From Thermohalobaculum sp039822785 (GTDB lineage: Bacteria > Pseudomonadota > Alphaproteobacteria > Rhodobacterales > Rhodobacteraceae), in the NCBI GenBank assembly GCA_039822785.1, contig JBCBMO010000001.1, forward strand, positions 434,001 through 498,000: a DNA stretch of 64,000 nt, written 5' to 3'. The notes beneath the pieces are model-generated. The model was not told the origin of the DNA. It saw only the letters and a program-made list of their open reading frames with translations, and did no database searches. A program made the position numbers and the translations under genes. Positions within the stretch are counted from its first letter, which is position 1; each line of letters begins with the position of its first letter. Shown here in pieces: positions 1 through 8,444 of the stretch.

Positions 1-459
1 GGCCGTCGGCGCGACGAGCAAGAGGAAGTTCGTGGCCCCGTCGCGGCAATAGTCCAGGCGCGCAACGGAGGCTCGAATGAGCATCCATCCCCAGCCGCCC
101 TCCGGCAGGGCATCCAACTCCATGCCCACGTAGTCATGGTCGGTCTGCCGCTCCTCGAAGACGGAGCTCGGCAGCGGGACGCCGCGGTCCTCCACGCAGA
201 ACCAGGGGCCGTCGGACCCAAGGCCATGATGGATGCGCACGGGCACGGATGGATCGTGCCCCGAATGCTCCAGCACATTGTTCAGGGCTTCGGTGAGCGC
301 CAGGCGCATCGCCTCCTGAACGGCATCGTCGCCAGGCGCGGGCGAGAGCGAGGGGCAGACCCGGAGGGCCCTTTCCACCGCCGGTGCGACAGCCTCGAGA
401 TGCGGCTCGAGCGCGACACAGGCAAGACACTCACCGATTTCGGCAAAGGGAGGTGACAT
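1..459 (-). CDS. Anti-sigma-factor-type ATP-binding protein (RsbW/RbaW-like), 3' end outside window
   Basis: The reading frame starts at the ATG complementary to 457-459 and stays open for 153 codons to the window edge, so the C-terminus is missing. It has the GHKL (HATPase_c) fold signatures: an N-box EALNN with a following HS near residues 57-66, an EDRG G1-like motif near residue 93 and a glycine-rich GGWGWMLIR segment near residue 130. Proteins of this family bind a sigma factor, or another target, and phosphorylate a STAS partner. The STAS gene lies 13 bases upstream on the same strand, which supports the RsbW/RbaW-type role. That its target is a sigma factor is inference, since no sigma gene is visible here. 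Confidence 0.85.
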   Translation of the reverse strand, partial: MSPPFAEIGECLACVALEPHLEAVAPAVERALRVCPSLSPAPGDDAVQEAMRLALTEALNNVLEHSGHDPSVPVRIHHGLGSDGPWFCVEDRGVPLPSSVFEERQTDHDYVGMELDALPEGGWGWMLIRASVARLDYCRDGATNFLLLVAPTA

Positions 460-472
460 CGTGAGGTCCCCT

Positions 473-784
473 TCAGCTCTCTTCCTCGATCTGGAAAACC
501 CGATCCATGCGGGTCAGCTTGAACACCCGCGCGACGGGCGGGCTGAGGTTCGCCAAGGCGAGCCGACGCGGATGCTTGATGTGCCGCAAGCAGCCGACAA
601 TCGCCCCGAGGCCGGAGCTGTCAACGAATTCAACCGACTTCAAGTCGATGATGACGTCTTCCGACGTCGTATCGAGCACCTCAACGAGCGCGCGTTTGAA
701 GCCTGTCACCTCGGCCGCGCCGAGCCGCGGACCGGGGATGGCGACACTGACGCGCCCACCCGGTTTGCTGAGCGAAAGTTCCAT
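473..784 (-). CDS. STAS-domain anti-sigma factor antagonist (RsbV/RbaV-like)
   Basis: This 103-residue protein is a single STAS domain, the normal size for SpoIIAA/RsbV proteins. The phosphoacceptor motif VDSSGLGA is present, with the conserved serine at about residue 57. In the family, the unphosphorylated form binds the anti-sigma ATPase and releases its client; phosphorylation by that ATPase blocks binding and a PP2C phosphatase restores it. The ATPase gene follows 13 bases downstream, and a PP2C phosphatase gene is divergent 119 bases away, so all three partners are together. A purine-rich ribosome binding site (GGGAGG) precedes the start. The closest described analogue is RbaV of Rhodobacter; orthology is inferred from context. 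Confidence 0.9.
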   Translation of the reverse strand: MELSLSKPGGRVSVAIPGPRLGAAEVTGFKRALVEVLDTTSEDVIIDLKSVEFVDSSGLGAIVGCLRHIKHPRRLALANLSPPVARVFKLTRMDRVFQIEEES

Positions 785-903
785 GGATCCCTCCCATCAA
801 TCACCTCTCGAATACGTGTTGGGGCTTAAAAAACGCCAAACGATCCCATTCATTCGATTTTAAGCGCCAATGGCGTCAATGCGCTGGCGGGGCGGAGAGA
901 GCG
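785..903. promoter_or_regulatory. Divergent intergenic region between STAS gene and PP2C phosphatase gene
   Basis: These 119 bases separate two divergently read signalling genes and must hold both promoters unless transcripts start inside the genes. The centre (about 825-865) is clearly AT-richer than its surroundings, as expected for a promoter. I see no convincing paired -35/-10 hexamers, so no transcription start is proposed. Shared control of both arms would let the phosphatase and its substrate be made together. Confidence 0.45.
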
Positions 904-2268
904 ATGACGGCAGAAAGCGTTAGGTCAGGGATGGCGCCGGACGAGCAACACGCACCCTCTCATGAGGGCTCGCTGACGTCGCCTGCGAAGGTCTGCACAC
1001 GGCGCGCCGCACCGGAGGATCGCATTCTCCTGGTGGACGACAGCCGGTCGCTGCGTCTCACGGTCGGGCAGACGCTGCGACGACTCGGTTTCGAGGTCGT
1101 GGAGGCCGCGAGTGGCGAGGAGGGTCTGGACCGGCTCGCCGCAGGCGACATTCAGCTCGTGCTGAGCGATTGGATGATGCCGGGCGTGGACGGGCCAACG
1201 ATGATCCGCCGCCTGCGTGAGCGCAGCGGACCCGACGATTTTCACTACGTCATCATGATGACGGCCAAGCAGGACAAGGCGGCCCTGGCGATCGGTTTCG
1301 ACGCCGGTGCCGATGACTTCATCGCCAAGCCGCTGGACGGCACCGAGCTTGCCGCGCGTCTGCGCGCCGGGCGCAGGCTGGTCGCCCTCCACAACACCCT
1401 CGCCAAACAAAAGAAGGAGACGGAGAACGCTCTCATCTCGACGAAGGAGATGTATGGCAAGCTCCAGGCCGATCTTGCGGTGGCCTCGACCCTACAGCGT
1501 GAGTATCTTCCGCCCCCCGTCGCCTCGGTGAACGGGACGACCGTCGCCTCGCTCTGCCGTTTTGCAGGGCATGTTGGCGGCGATCACGTCGGCTACTTCC
1601 CGATCGGCGAGCATTCGGTGGGGATCTTCTCGATCGATGTCTCCGGGCACGGCGTGGCCTCCTCGCTGTTGGCGATCCGGCTCGCGCAGTTCTTCGCGCC
1701 GCGCAACAGCACGGAGAGCATCGCCTTCGAGCGCGACACAATGGGGCGGGTGATCGCCCGCCCTCCGCAGGAGGTGCTGACGGAGCTTAACAACCGCACG
1801 ACCGGGTCACTCGATCACGACCTCTACTTCACCATGGCCTATGCGGTGGTCGACTTGCCGAGCGGGGACGTCTCGCTCTGCAGTGCCGGGCACTGGCCGG
1901 CCATCGTGTTCGATCCCTCGGGCGCCATCAGTTTCAGCGAGATCGGCATGGCGCCGCCGATCGGGCTGCTGGAGGATGCGACCTTTCCCGCCGCCCGGCT
2001 GACGCTGCGTCCCGGCGAGCGGCTAATGCTCTACTCCGACGGGATCACCGAGGCGGAGCATGCCGATGGCTCAGGTCAACTTGGGCAGGAGGGGATTCGC
2101 CGGCTTGTGAGCACCGCTGCGTCGGAGAGCATGGAGGGCTTGTTGCCAACCCTCTGGCACCACCTGGCGCAGCAAGGGGGCGAGACCGGGATCGACGATG
2201 ACGTCTCTGCGATCGTGATCGAGCGGCCGATGACGGCGAGCAACCCAACCGCGGTCAGCAAGGTCTAG
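904..2268 (+). CDS. Response regulator with PP2C/SpoIIE phosphatase output (RsbU/RbaY/HsbR-like)
   Basis: The 454-residue protein has a receiver domain at about residues 39-160 (acidic pair D45/D46, phosphoacceptor D89 in LVLSDWMMPG, T120, K142), a short coiled linker near 160-200, and a SpoIIE-type PP2C domain from about 205 to the end. Metal-binding motifs of the phosphatase are visible: GGD at 225-227, DVSGHG at 245-250, YSDGITEA and the final DDDVSAIVI. The expected role is dephosphorylation of the neighbouring STAS protein when the receiver is phosphorylated. The start is supported by a GAGAGAG ribosome binding site. It ends with a 4-base convergent overlap with the HPt gene. Pseudomonas HsbR and Rhodobacter RbaY have the same architecture. 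Confidence 0.93.
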   Translation: MTAESVRSGMAPDEQHAPSHEGSLTSPAKVCTRRAAPEDRILLVDDSRSLRLTVGQTLRRLGFEVVEAASGEEGLDRLAAGDIQLVLSDWMMPGVDGPTMIRRLRERSGPDDFHYVIMMTAKQDKAALAIGFDAGADDFIAKPLDGTELAARLRAGRRLVALHNTLAKQKKETENALISTKEMYGKLQADLAVASTLQREYLPPPVASVNGTTVASLCRFAGHVGGDHVGYFPIGEHSVGIFSIDVSGHGVASSLLAIRLAQFFAPRNSTESIAFERDTMGRVIARPPQEVLTELNNRTTGSLDHDLYFTMAYAVVDLPSGDVSLCSAGHWPAIVFDPSGAISFSEIGMAPPIGLLEDATFPAARLTLRPGERLMLYSDGITEAEHADGSGQLGQEGIRRLVSTAASESMEGLLPTLWHHLAQQGGETGIDDDVSAIVIERPMTASNPTAVSKV

Positions 2269-2621
2269 GAGAGCTGCGCACCGTAGCGGCGAAAGGCCTC
2301 GAGGCTTTCAATCCAGCACTGCGCCACCGCACTCATCGTTGCCTCATCGGGCGTCTGCCCGCCCTCGGCCCTGGCCATCGCGCCGCTCGCGAGCGTCTGG
2401 AGCCGGAGCATGCCAAGGCTGCCGGCCATCCCCTTCAGCCCGTGAAAGGCAGCCTCGGCCGCGGTCGCATCGATCCCCGGTGACAGGGCGGCTAGGTGAA
2501 CGGCGGCATCCTCCTGCGCCCCTTCGAGGAGCGCCTCGAAGAGGTCGCGGTCGCCCTCCCCGAAGAGATCCGTCAGATGCTCGGCGTCGAGGAGAGCGGT
2601 CTTGTCGGTTTCAGTCGTCAT
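2265..2621 (-). CDS. HPt (histidine phosphotransfer) domain protein
   Basis: The protein is 118 residues long when started at the ATG complementary to 2619-2621; the upstream extension of the frame (28 residues, arginine-rich) looks non-coding and was not used. The HPt motif AFHGLKGMAGSLG places the phosphorylatable histidine at residue 60 in a small all-helical protein. Its stop codon overlaps that of the REC-PP2C gene, tail to tail, so the two are not one transcript. HPt proteins pass phosphoryl groups between histidine kinases and receivers; the adjacent receiver is the obvious candidate partner, as in the HptB-HsbR pair of Pseudomonas. That pairing is inferred from position only. Confidence 0.85.
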   Translation of the reverse strand: MTTETDKTALLDAEHLTDLFGEGDRDLFEALLEGAQEDAAVHLAALSPGIDATAAEAAFHGLKGMAGSLGMLRLQTLASGAMARAEGGQTPDEATMSAVAQCWIESLEAFRRYGAQLS

Positions 2622-2667
2622 CGTCTGCTCCGTGTGCGCCTGCGATCCGCACCGCCAGAGGGCGTTG

Positions 2668-4212
2668 TCAGAAGAGGAAATCGGACGCGCTGATCCGCGC
2701 CGCATCCACGTCGGCCAGGACCAGGCGCCCCCCCTCCGGTGTGGTGATCACCGTGTTGCTGGCCACCTGTGAGATCGCGAGATCGTCGAGCCCCTGGACG
2801 AGCCCGTGCCCGGTGAAGTCCAACAGCTCGAGGAAAGGGTTGAAGTCGAGGATGCGATCCTCCTCGAAGCCGAAGCGGAAGACGAAGGTATCGCGGTCTG
2901 GGCCGCCGAGAAGGCGATCCTCCCCTGCCCCACCCTCCAGCCGGTCCGCCCCGATCTCGCCGCGCAGCACATCGTCGCCGGGTCCACCCAGCACGGTGTC
3001 GTCGCCGCGAAACGCGAAGATCGTGTCGTCATCGGCGCCGCCGTCGACCCAATCGTCGCCGCCGGCGGTCTTCAGCACATCGGCGCCCGCCTCGCCGTAG
3101 ACCGTATCGGCGCCCTCACCCGACAGGACGGTGTCGTTGCCGCGCCCGGCTTCGATGGTGTCGGCGCCGTCGCCACTGCGCACGACGTCATTGCCGGTGT
3201 CGGCGCGGATCACGTCGTCGAGATCGCCGGTCGTGATGTCGTCGTCGCCGGCGCCCGCCTCGATGGTCGAGCGCCCCTCCCGGTCGATGATCGTGTCGTT
3301 GCCGCCCGTGCCGTCGAGGCTTTCGTCGCCCGCGCCGCCGACGATCCGCTCGCCCGGCCCCGCTACGTCGGCGGCGATGATGTCGAGTTTCACGTTCTCG
3401 GTATCGATGGTCACGGTGGTCGAAAAGCGGCCCGGCAGCGCATCGCCGAAGGCCGCCACCGTGTAGGTTCCCGCCGGCAGGGCCAGGGAGTAGCCGCCGC
3501 TGTCATAGCTGGTCGTGCGGAAGGTGCCCGCCTGTCCCACGGCCTCCACCGTGACACCGCCCAGCCCCTCCCCGATGTCGTAGAAGGCATCGCCGTCCAG
3601 GTCGTCCATCAAGACGCCCGTAAGGATGGGGTCCCCGGGTTGAGTGGCGAAGTGCTGGGTGTTCGCGGCCGGGCCCAGGTCGCGGCCATCGTCCGGCAGC
3701 GCAATGTGCCCGATCCCCACCTCGGTATGGGTCGGGTTCAGAATCGCGAGACGATGGCCTGCCGGATCCTGCAGCCCATCGAGGCCGAAGCCCCAGTCGA
3801 TGAAATAGGCGGCGTGGCCATGGAGCGGATCCACCGCATAGCCAAACACATTCTCCGCCGCAGCCGTCCAGCCCACATAGCCCCCATTGGTGATGCGGTC
3901 TCCCAGCCCAGGTTCTCCGGGCAGGTTGTGCGACTGACGGTCATAATCCACCATCAGTTGGCTATGCGTGAACGCGGACTGCCCAAGGGCTTCGTTCCAG
4001 GCGACCGGCGCGACGGAGTCGATCACGGCAAGCGCCTCGGCGACCGCGGACAGCGAGACGCCGAAGAAGGCCAGGGCCTCCGTAATCTCCGGAGTCGCAC
4101 CGATCCCATTGTCCTGATCCGGAACGAGGCGCGCGAGCTCGCCGAGGGGATCGGCGCGCGCGCGATTGACAAGCTCCAGTTGAAGCTGCTCCTCAGCCGT
4201 CGGTGCGCGCAT
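2668..4212 (-). CDS. Secreted CAP-domain protein with RTX repeats
   Basis: The 514-residue protein starts directly with a CAP/SCP (cysteine-rich secretory-type, but cysteine-free) domain at about residues 8-190, recognised by NRARADP, HSQLM, AENVF and GHRLAILN. A small beta-sandwich resembling SdrD-B/carboxypeptidase-regulatory folds follows at about 195-290 (DLDGDAFYD, GLGGVTVEA). Then come calcium-binding RTX nonapeptides of the GGxGxDxL type to about residue 455, and a C-terminal tail ending ISASDFLF. It has no N-terminal signal peptide. RTX repeats plus a hydrophobic-acidic tail are the marks of type I secretion, so it is probably exported in one step to the medium or cell surface. Substrate and function are unknown. 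No type I ABC or HlyD gene is nearby; a TolC lies at 56087-57472. Confidence 0.88.
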   Translation of the reverse strand: MRAPTAEEQLQLELVNRARADPLGELARLVPDQDNGIGATPEITEALAFFGVSLSAVAEALAVIDSVAPVAWNEALGQSAFTHSQLMVDYDRQSHNLPGEPGLGDRITNGGYVGWTAAAENVFGYAVDPLHGHAAYFIDWGFGLDGLQDPAGHRLAILNPTHTEVGIGHIALPDDGRDLGPAANTQHFATQPGDPILTGVLMDDLDGDAFYDIGEGLGGVTVEAVGQAGTFRTTSYDSGGYSLALPAGTYTVAAFGDALPGRFSTTVTIDTENVKLDIIAADVAGPGERIVGGAGDESLDGTGGNDTIIDREGRSTIEAGAGDDDITTGDLDDVIRADTGNDVVRSGDGADTIEAGRGNDTVLSGEGADTVYGEAGADVLKTAGGDDWVDGGADDDTIFAFRGDDTVLGGPGDDVLRGEIGADRLEGGAGEDRLLGGPDRDTFVFRFGFEEDRILDFNPFLELLDFTGHGLVQGLDDLAISQVASNTVITTPEGGRLVLADVDAARISASDFLF

Positions 4213-4349
4213 CGTCTCTGCCCCATCGCCGACCGCCCCGGAGCGGCCCGCGATTTGTTTCGGATAGAAACGATACGAGGTTCCTAAAGAAGACGGTTGC
4301 CGATCTTCACGATCACCCGAATGTCATGAGGCGGGAGCGCGGCCCGGGA

Positions 4350-4940
4350 TCAGAACGCCGAGAGGCCGTCAAAGTCGATGGCGCTGAAATAGGCATCCTT
4401 GTCGGCCTCGTCGGCGTCGCCGGTGACCTGGATCAGAAAGCGGTTCGCCACCATGGCAGTCAGCTCTCCGTCGGGGCTCATGACCGCGCGCTGGCCGGCC
4501 AGGCGCTTGAGCGTGCCGCCCGCCCCCATCAGCCCGGGGTTCTGGAACAAGGCAGCCATCGAGGCGACCATGGGGTTGTCGGCCATGATCGTGAGTTCAA
4601 CGGTGCCGGAGGGGCCGTGATAGATCCGCTGCGCCACCAGCCCGCCGCCGAACATCGCCGCCATGGCGGTCATATTGGTGTCGCCGTCCTCCTCCATCCC
4701 CCAACCATCGAACGGGCCAGGCAGCAGGGAGGCGAGGTTCTGCGCCTTGCGCTGGCTGAGCAGGCCGGCGGCGAAGTCGACCTCCTGCTGGGCGAGGGCG
4801 AAGTCACCGGCGCGGTAGGCCTCCAGCGCGGCTTCGAGTGCCTGCTCGACCTCGTCACCCTCCTGCGCTTGGGCGCCGGAATAGGTGCAGGCGCTGGCCA
4901 AGATCATCAGCATGAGCGCCCAGAGGACGGTTCGGTTCAT
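4350..4940 (-). CDS. Small exported protein of unknown function, possible lipoprotein
   Basis: This 196-residue protein begins with a clear export signal (MNRTVLWALMLMILASAC). The ASAC sequence could act as a lipobox, though alanine at -3 is not ideal; alternatively signal peptidase I could cut after AQA a few residues later. After the signal there is an acidic helical stretch (residues about 27-65) and a mixed alpha/beta domain with a conserved-looking FDGWGMEEDGDTN segment. I do not recognise a characterised family. It lies 39 bases upstream of the dnaE stop on the same strand, reading away from dnaE, and 137 bases from the CAP-RTX gene, so its operon partners are unclear. Confidence 0.65.
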   Translation of the reverse strand: MNRTVLWALMLMILASACTYSGAQAQEGDEVEQALEAALEAYRAGDFALAQQEVDFAAGLLSQRKAQNLASLLPGPFDGWGMEEDGDTNMTAMAAMFGGGLVAQRIYHGPSGTVELTIMADNPMVASMAALFQNPGLMGAGGTLKRLAGQRAVMSPDGELTAMVANRFLIQVTGDADEADKDAYFSAIDFDGLSAF

Positions 4941-4979
4941 CGTGACGCTCCTTCTTCGCCGTCGCCGGGCCCCGCGCCG

Positions 4980-7900
4980 TCAGGCTTCCTCGACCGCCTC
5001 GACACCTGGCACGTCCTTTAGCATGCCGCGGATCTCGGGGCCGACAGGGAAATGGCCGGGCAGGCCCAGTTGGACCTCCTGGCCCATCTCGGTGAGCGCG
5101 AGGATCAGCGTGATCTCGCCGGCGGCGCGCGTGGTGCCGGACCGGGCGGCCGCGATCCCGCGGTCCAGGCGGCGGCGGACCGAGGGCATGGCGGCGGGGT
5201 CGTTCACATAGACCCGCAGTCCGGTGGCGCTGGAGGCGACGACTTCGTCCACCGGCTGCACCATGCGCAGCATGATCCGGCCGCCCCCACCACCGCCGGA
5301 TGCTTCCCCCTCCGTCTCGACGGAGAGGACGAGATTGGCGCCGGGGGTTAGCAGCGCCTCCGCCTCGAGCAGGACATCGGAGAAGGCCATGACCTCGTAG
5401 CCGCCCGCGCTGTCGGAGAACTGGACATAGGCGAAGCGTGTGCCGCGGGCGGACTTACGGACCTGCATGGCGCCGAGGGTGCCGGCGATGCGCCCTGCCC
5501 CGCCCTCGCGCCCCGAGCGCTCCAGGAACTGGCGGTGGTTGAGCACGCGCTTGCGCCCCAGCGCATCGGCATAGACATCGAGCGGGTGGCCCGACAGGTA
5601 GAAGCCGACCGCCGCGTGCTCGGCCGCCATGCGATCCGCCGGCAGCCACTCCTCCCCGGCCGCCAGGCGCGGGGGTGGCAGGGCCGTTGCATCGCCGCCG
5701 AACAGCGAGGCCTGGGAGGACGAGGCCTCCGCCGCCTGGGTCGCAGAATAGTCGATCAACCGGTCGAGGGAGGCGAGAACGCGGGCCCGGTTCGGCTCCA
5801 CCGCATCGAAGGCGCCGGCGCGGGCCATCATCTCCAGCGCGCGCTTGCCGATGGCCTTCAGCTCCACCCGCCGGGCGAAATCGAAGAGATCGGCGAAGAG
5901 GCCACCCTCGGCGCGGGCCCGTTCCACCAGCAACATCGCCTCGACGCCCACGCCCTTGAGCGCGCCGAGGGCGTAGAGGATCTTGCCGTCGCGCACCGTG
6001 AAACGCGCCTCGGAGCGGTTGATGCAGGGGGCGGCCACCTCGATCCCCAGGCGCCGCGCCTCCTGCACAAAGAGCGTCAGCTTGTCGGTGAGGTTGATGT
6101 CCAGGTTCATGACCGCGGCCATGAACTCCACCTGATGCGTCGCCTTCAGCCAGGCGGTCTGGTAGCTGACCAGCCCGTAGGCGGCGGCGTGGGACTTGTT
6201 GAAGCCGTAGTTCGCGAATTTATCGAGGAGATCCCAAACCTCCTTCGCCTTGGCCTCGTCGACCCCGTTCTCAGCGGCGCCGGACATGAACTTGGGCCGC
6301 TCGGCGTCCATCGCCTCCTGGATCTTTTTGCCCATGGCGCGGCGGAGCATATCGGCGCCGCCCAGGGAGTATCCCGCCATCTTGCGGGCGATCTCCATCA
6401 CCTGTTCCTGGTAGACGATGATGCCCTGGGTCTCGTCGAGGATCGGATCGATGAGGGGGTGGATCCCCTGGCGCGTCTTCCGGCGGTTCTTGACATCGCA
6501 ATAGAGGGGGATGTTCTCCATCGGCCCCGGGCGGTAGAGCGCCACGAGCGCGACGATGTCCTCAATGCACGTCGGCTGAAGCTGGCGGAGCGCGTCGCGC
6601 ATCCCCGCGCTCTCCACCTGGAACACCCCGACCGTGTCGGCCCTGCCGTAGAGGGCATAGGTCTCCGCGTCGTCGAGCGGGATCGTGTTGATGTCGAGGT
6701 CGATGCCGCGCAGCTTCAGCAGGTCGACGGCGTTCTGGATGACCGTGAGCGTCTTCAGCCCGAGGAAGTCGAACTTCACCAGGCCCGCCTGTTCGACCCA
6801 TTTCATGTTGTACTGGGTCGCCGGCATCTCCGACTTGGGGTCGCGGTAAAGCGGCACCAGGTGCGTCAGCGGCCGGTCACCGATGACCACCCCGGCAGCG
6901 TGGGTCGAGGCGTTGCGGTAAAGACCCTCCACCTTCTCCGCGATGTCGAGCAGCACGCCCACGGTCTCGTCCTTGGCGGCCTCCTCCTCGAACCGCGGCT
7001 CCTCCGCTCGCGCCTTGGGGATGGAGACGGGTTTGACCCCCTCCACCGGGATCAGTTTCGACAGCCGGTCGCCAACGGCGAAGGGGAGCTGCAGCACGCG
7101 GGCGACGTCGCGGACGGCGGCCTTGGAGAGAAGCGCACCGAAGGTGATGATCTGGGCGACCCGGTCGCGGCCATACTTCTGGGCCACGTATTCGATCACC
7201 TCCTCCCGCCGATCCTGGCAAAAGTCGATGTCGAAGTCGGGCATCGACACACGCTCGGGGTTCAGGAACCGCTCGAAGAGCAGGCCGTAACGCAAGGGGT
7301 CGAGGTCGGTAATCGTCAGCGCATAGGCGACCAAGGATCCCGCACCCGACCCGCGGCCGGGCCCCACGGGGATATCGTGCGCCTTCGCCCATTTGATGAA
7401 GTCGGCCACGATCAGGAAGTAGCCGGGGAACCCCATCCGCTCGATGATCGTGAGCTCGAAGTCGAGGCGCGCTTCGTACTCGCTCACCTCCGCGGCATGG
7501 GGGATGACGGCGAGGCGGGCCGCCAGACCCTCCTTCGCCTGGGTGCGCAGCTCCTCCACCTCGTCCTCGGCGAACTTCGGCAGGATCGGGTCGTGCTTGC
7601 GCGGGCGATAGGCGCAGCGCTGCGCGATCTCGACCGTCATCTCCAACGCTTCGGGCAGATCGGCGAAGCGCTCGGCCATCTCCTCGGCCGGCTTCATCCA
7701 GTACTCGGGCGTCAGCTGCCGGCGGTTCGCCTCGTTCACATAGCGCCCGTCGCCGATGCAGAGCAGCGCGTCATGCGCCTCGAACATCGCAGGGCCTTCG
7801 AAGAACACGTCGTTGGTGGCGACCAGCGGCAGATCGCGGGCATAAGCCAGGTCGATGAGGCCGGGCTCCGAGGCCGCCTCCGCCGGGCGGTGGGTCTCGC

Positions 7901-8444
7901 CGCCCGTGCCGTGGCGCTGCAGCTCGACATAGAGCCGATCGGGGAACATCGCCGTCAGGCGGCTGGCCAGCGCCTCCGCCTGGGCCTCCTTCCCCTCGGC
8001 CAGCAACCGGGCGAGGGCGCCGTCGGGCCCGCCCGTCAGGCAGATGACCCCCTCGGTATGGGCGGCCAACTGCGCCAGCGGCACGGCCGGCACGGCATCG
8101 TCTGCGCTGTCCAGATAGCCCGCCGAGGTCAGCGCCATCAGGTTGAGCCAACCGACCTGGTTCTGCGCGAACAGCACCAAGGGCGCGGGGGGTGCGGGTT
8201 TCTCGCCCGGCGCCTTCGGCGGCTCGACGGTCATCAGGGTCAGGCCCATCACGGGCTGCACGCCGGCCTTGGCGCAGGCCTCGGAATATTCGAGACCGCC
8301 GAAGAGGTTTCCGCTATCGGTGAGGCCGAGCGCCGGCATCTCCAGCGCTGCGGCGAGGGGGGCGAGGCGTTTGACGTGGATTGCCCCCTCCAGCAGCGAG
8401 TAGGCGGAGCGGGCACGCAAGTGAATGAATCGCGGAGTGGACAT
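4980..8444 (-). CDS. dnaE: DNA polymerase III subunit alpha
   Basis: This is the replicative polymerase catalytic subunit, 1154 residues when started at the ATG complementary to 8442-8444 (sequence MSTPRFIHLRARSAYSLLEG), close to the usual family length. The N-terminal PHP domain, the polymerase palm with the catalytic PDFDIDF motif, the YQEQVMEIA and GYGFNKSHAAAYG-type fingers region and the C-terminal OB-fold are recognisable in order. A longer frame begins 19 residues earlier with GTG but adds low-complexity sequence. The chosen start shares two bases with the start of the divergent cyclotransferase gene (CATG), so its promoter would lie inside that gene. It acts in the holoenzyme with beta clamp and epsilon. 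Confidence 0.97.
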   Translation of the reverse strand: MSTPRFIHLRARSAYSLLEGAIHVKRLAPLAAALEMPALGLTDSGNLFGGLEYSEACAKAGVQPVMGLTLMTVEPPKAPGEKPAPPAPLVLFAQNQVGWLNLMALTSAGYLDSADDAVPAVPLAQLAAHTEGVICLTGGPDGALARLLAEGKEAQAEALASRLTAMFPDRLYVELQRHGTGGETHRPAEAASEPGLIDLAYARDLPLVATNDVFFEGPAMFEAHDALLCIGDGRYVNEANRRQLTPEYWMKPAEEMAERFADLPEALEMTVEIAQRCAYRPRKHDPILPKFAEDEVEELRTQAKEGLAARLAVIPHAAEVSEYEARLDFELTIIERMGFPGYFLIVADFIKWAKAHDIPVGPGRGSGAGSLVAYALTITDLDPLRYGLLFERFLNPERVSMPDFDIDFCQDRREEVIEYVAQKYGRDRVAQIITFGALLSKAAVRDVARVLQLPFAVGDRLSKLIPVEGVKPVSIPKARAEEPRFEEEAAKDETVGVLLDIAEKVEGLYRNASTHAAGVVIGDRPLTHLVPLYRDPKSEMPATQYNMKWVEQAGLVKFDFLGLKTLTVIQNAVDLLKLRGIDLDINTIPLDDAETYALYGRADTVGVFQVESAGMRDALRQLQPTCIEDIVALVALYRPGPMENIPLYCDVKNRRKTRQGIHPLIDPILDETQGIIVYQEQVMEIARKMAGYSLGGADMLRRAMGKKIQEAMDAERPKFMSGAAENGVDEAKAKEVWDLLDKFANYGFNKSHAAAYGLVSYQTAWLKATHQVEFMAAVMNLDINLTDKLTLFVQEARRLGIEVAAPCINRSEARFTVRDGKILYALGALKGVGVEAMLLVERARAEGGLFADLFDFARRVELKAIGKRALEMMARAGAFDAVEPNRARVLASLDRLIDYSATQAAEASSSQASLFGGDATALPPPRLAAGEEWLPADRMAAEHAAVGFYLSGHPLDVYADALGRKRVLNHRQFLERSGREGGAGRIAGTLGAMQVRKSARGTRFAYVQFSDSAGGYEVMAFSDVLLEAEALLTPGANLVLSVETEGEASGGGGGGRIMLRMVQPVDEVVASSATGLRVYVNDPAAMPSVRRRLDRGIAAARSGTTRAAGEITLILALTEMGQEVQLGLPGHFPVGPEIRGMLKDVPGVEAVEEA

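Noticed and set aside
2622..2705. 28-residue extension of the HPt frame
   Set aside because: It overlaps the 3' end of the CAP-RTX gene and does not look like part of the HPt fold.
2806..4287. 493-residue frame opposite the CAP-RTX gene
   Set aside because: Antisense of repeat-rich coding DNA; the repeated pattern comes from the RTX nonapeptides.
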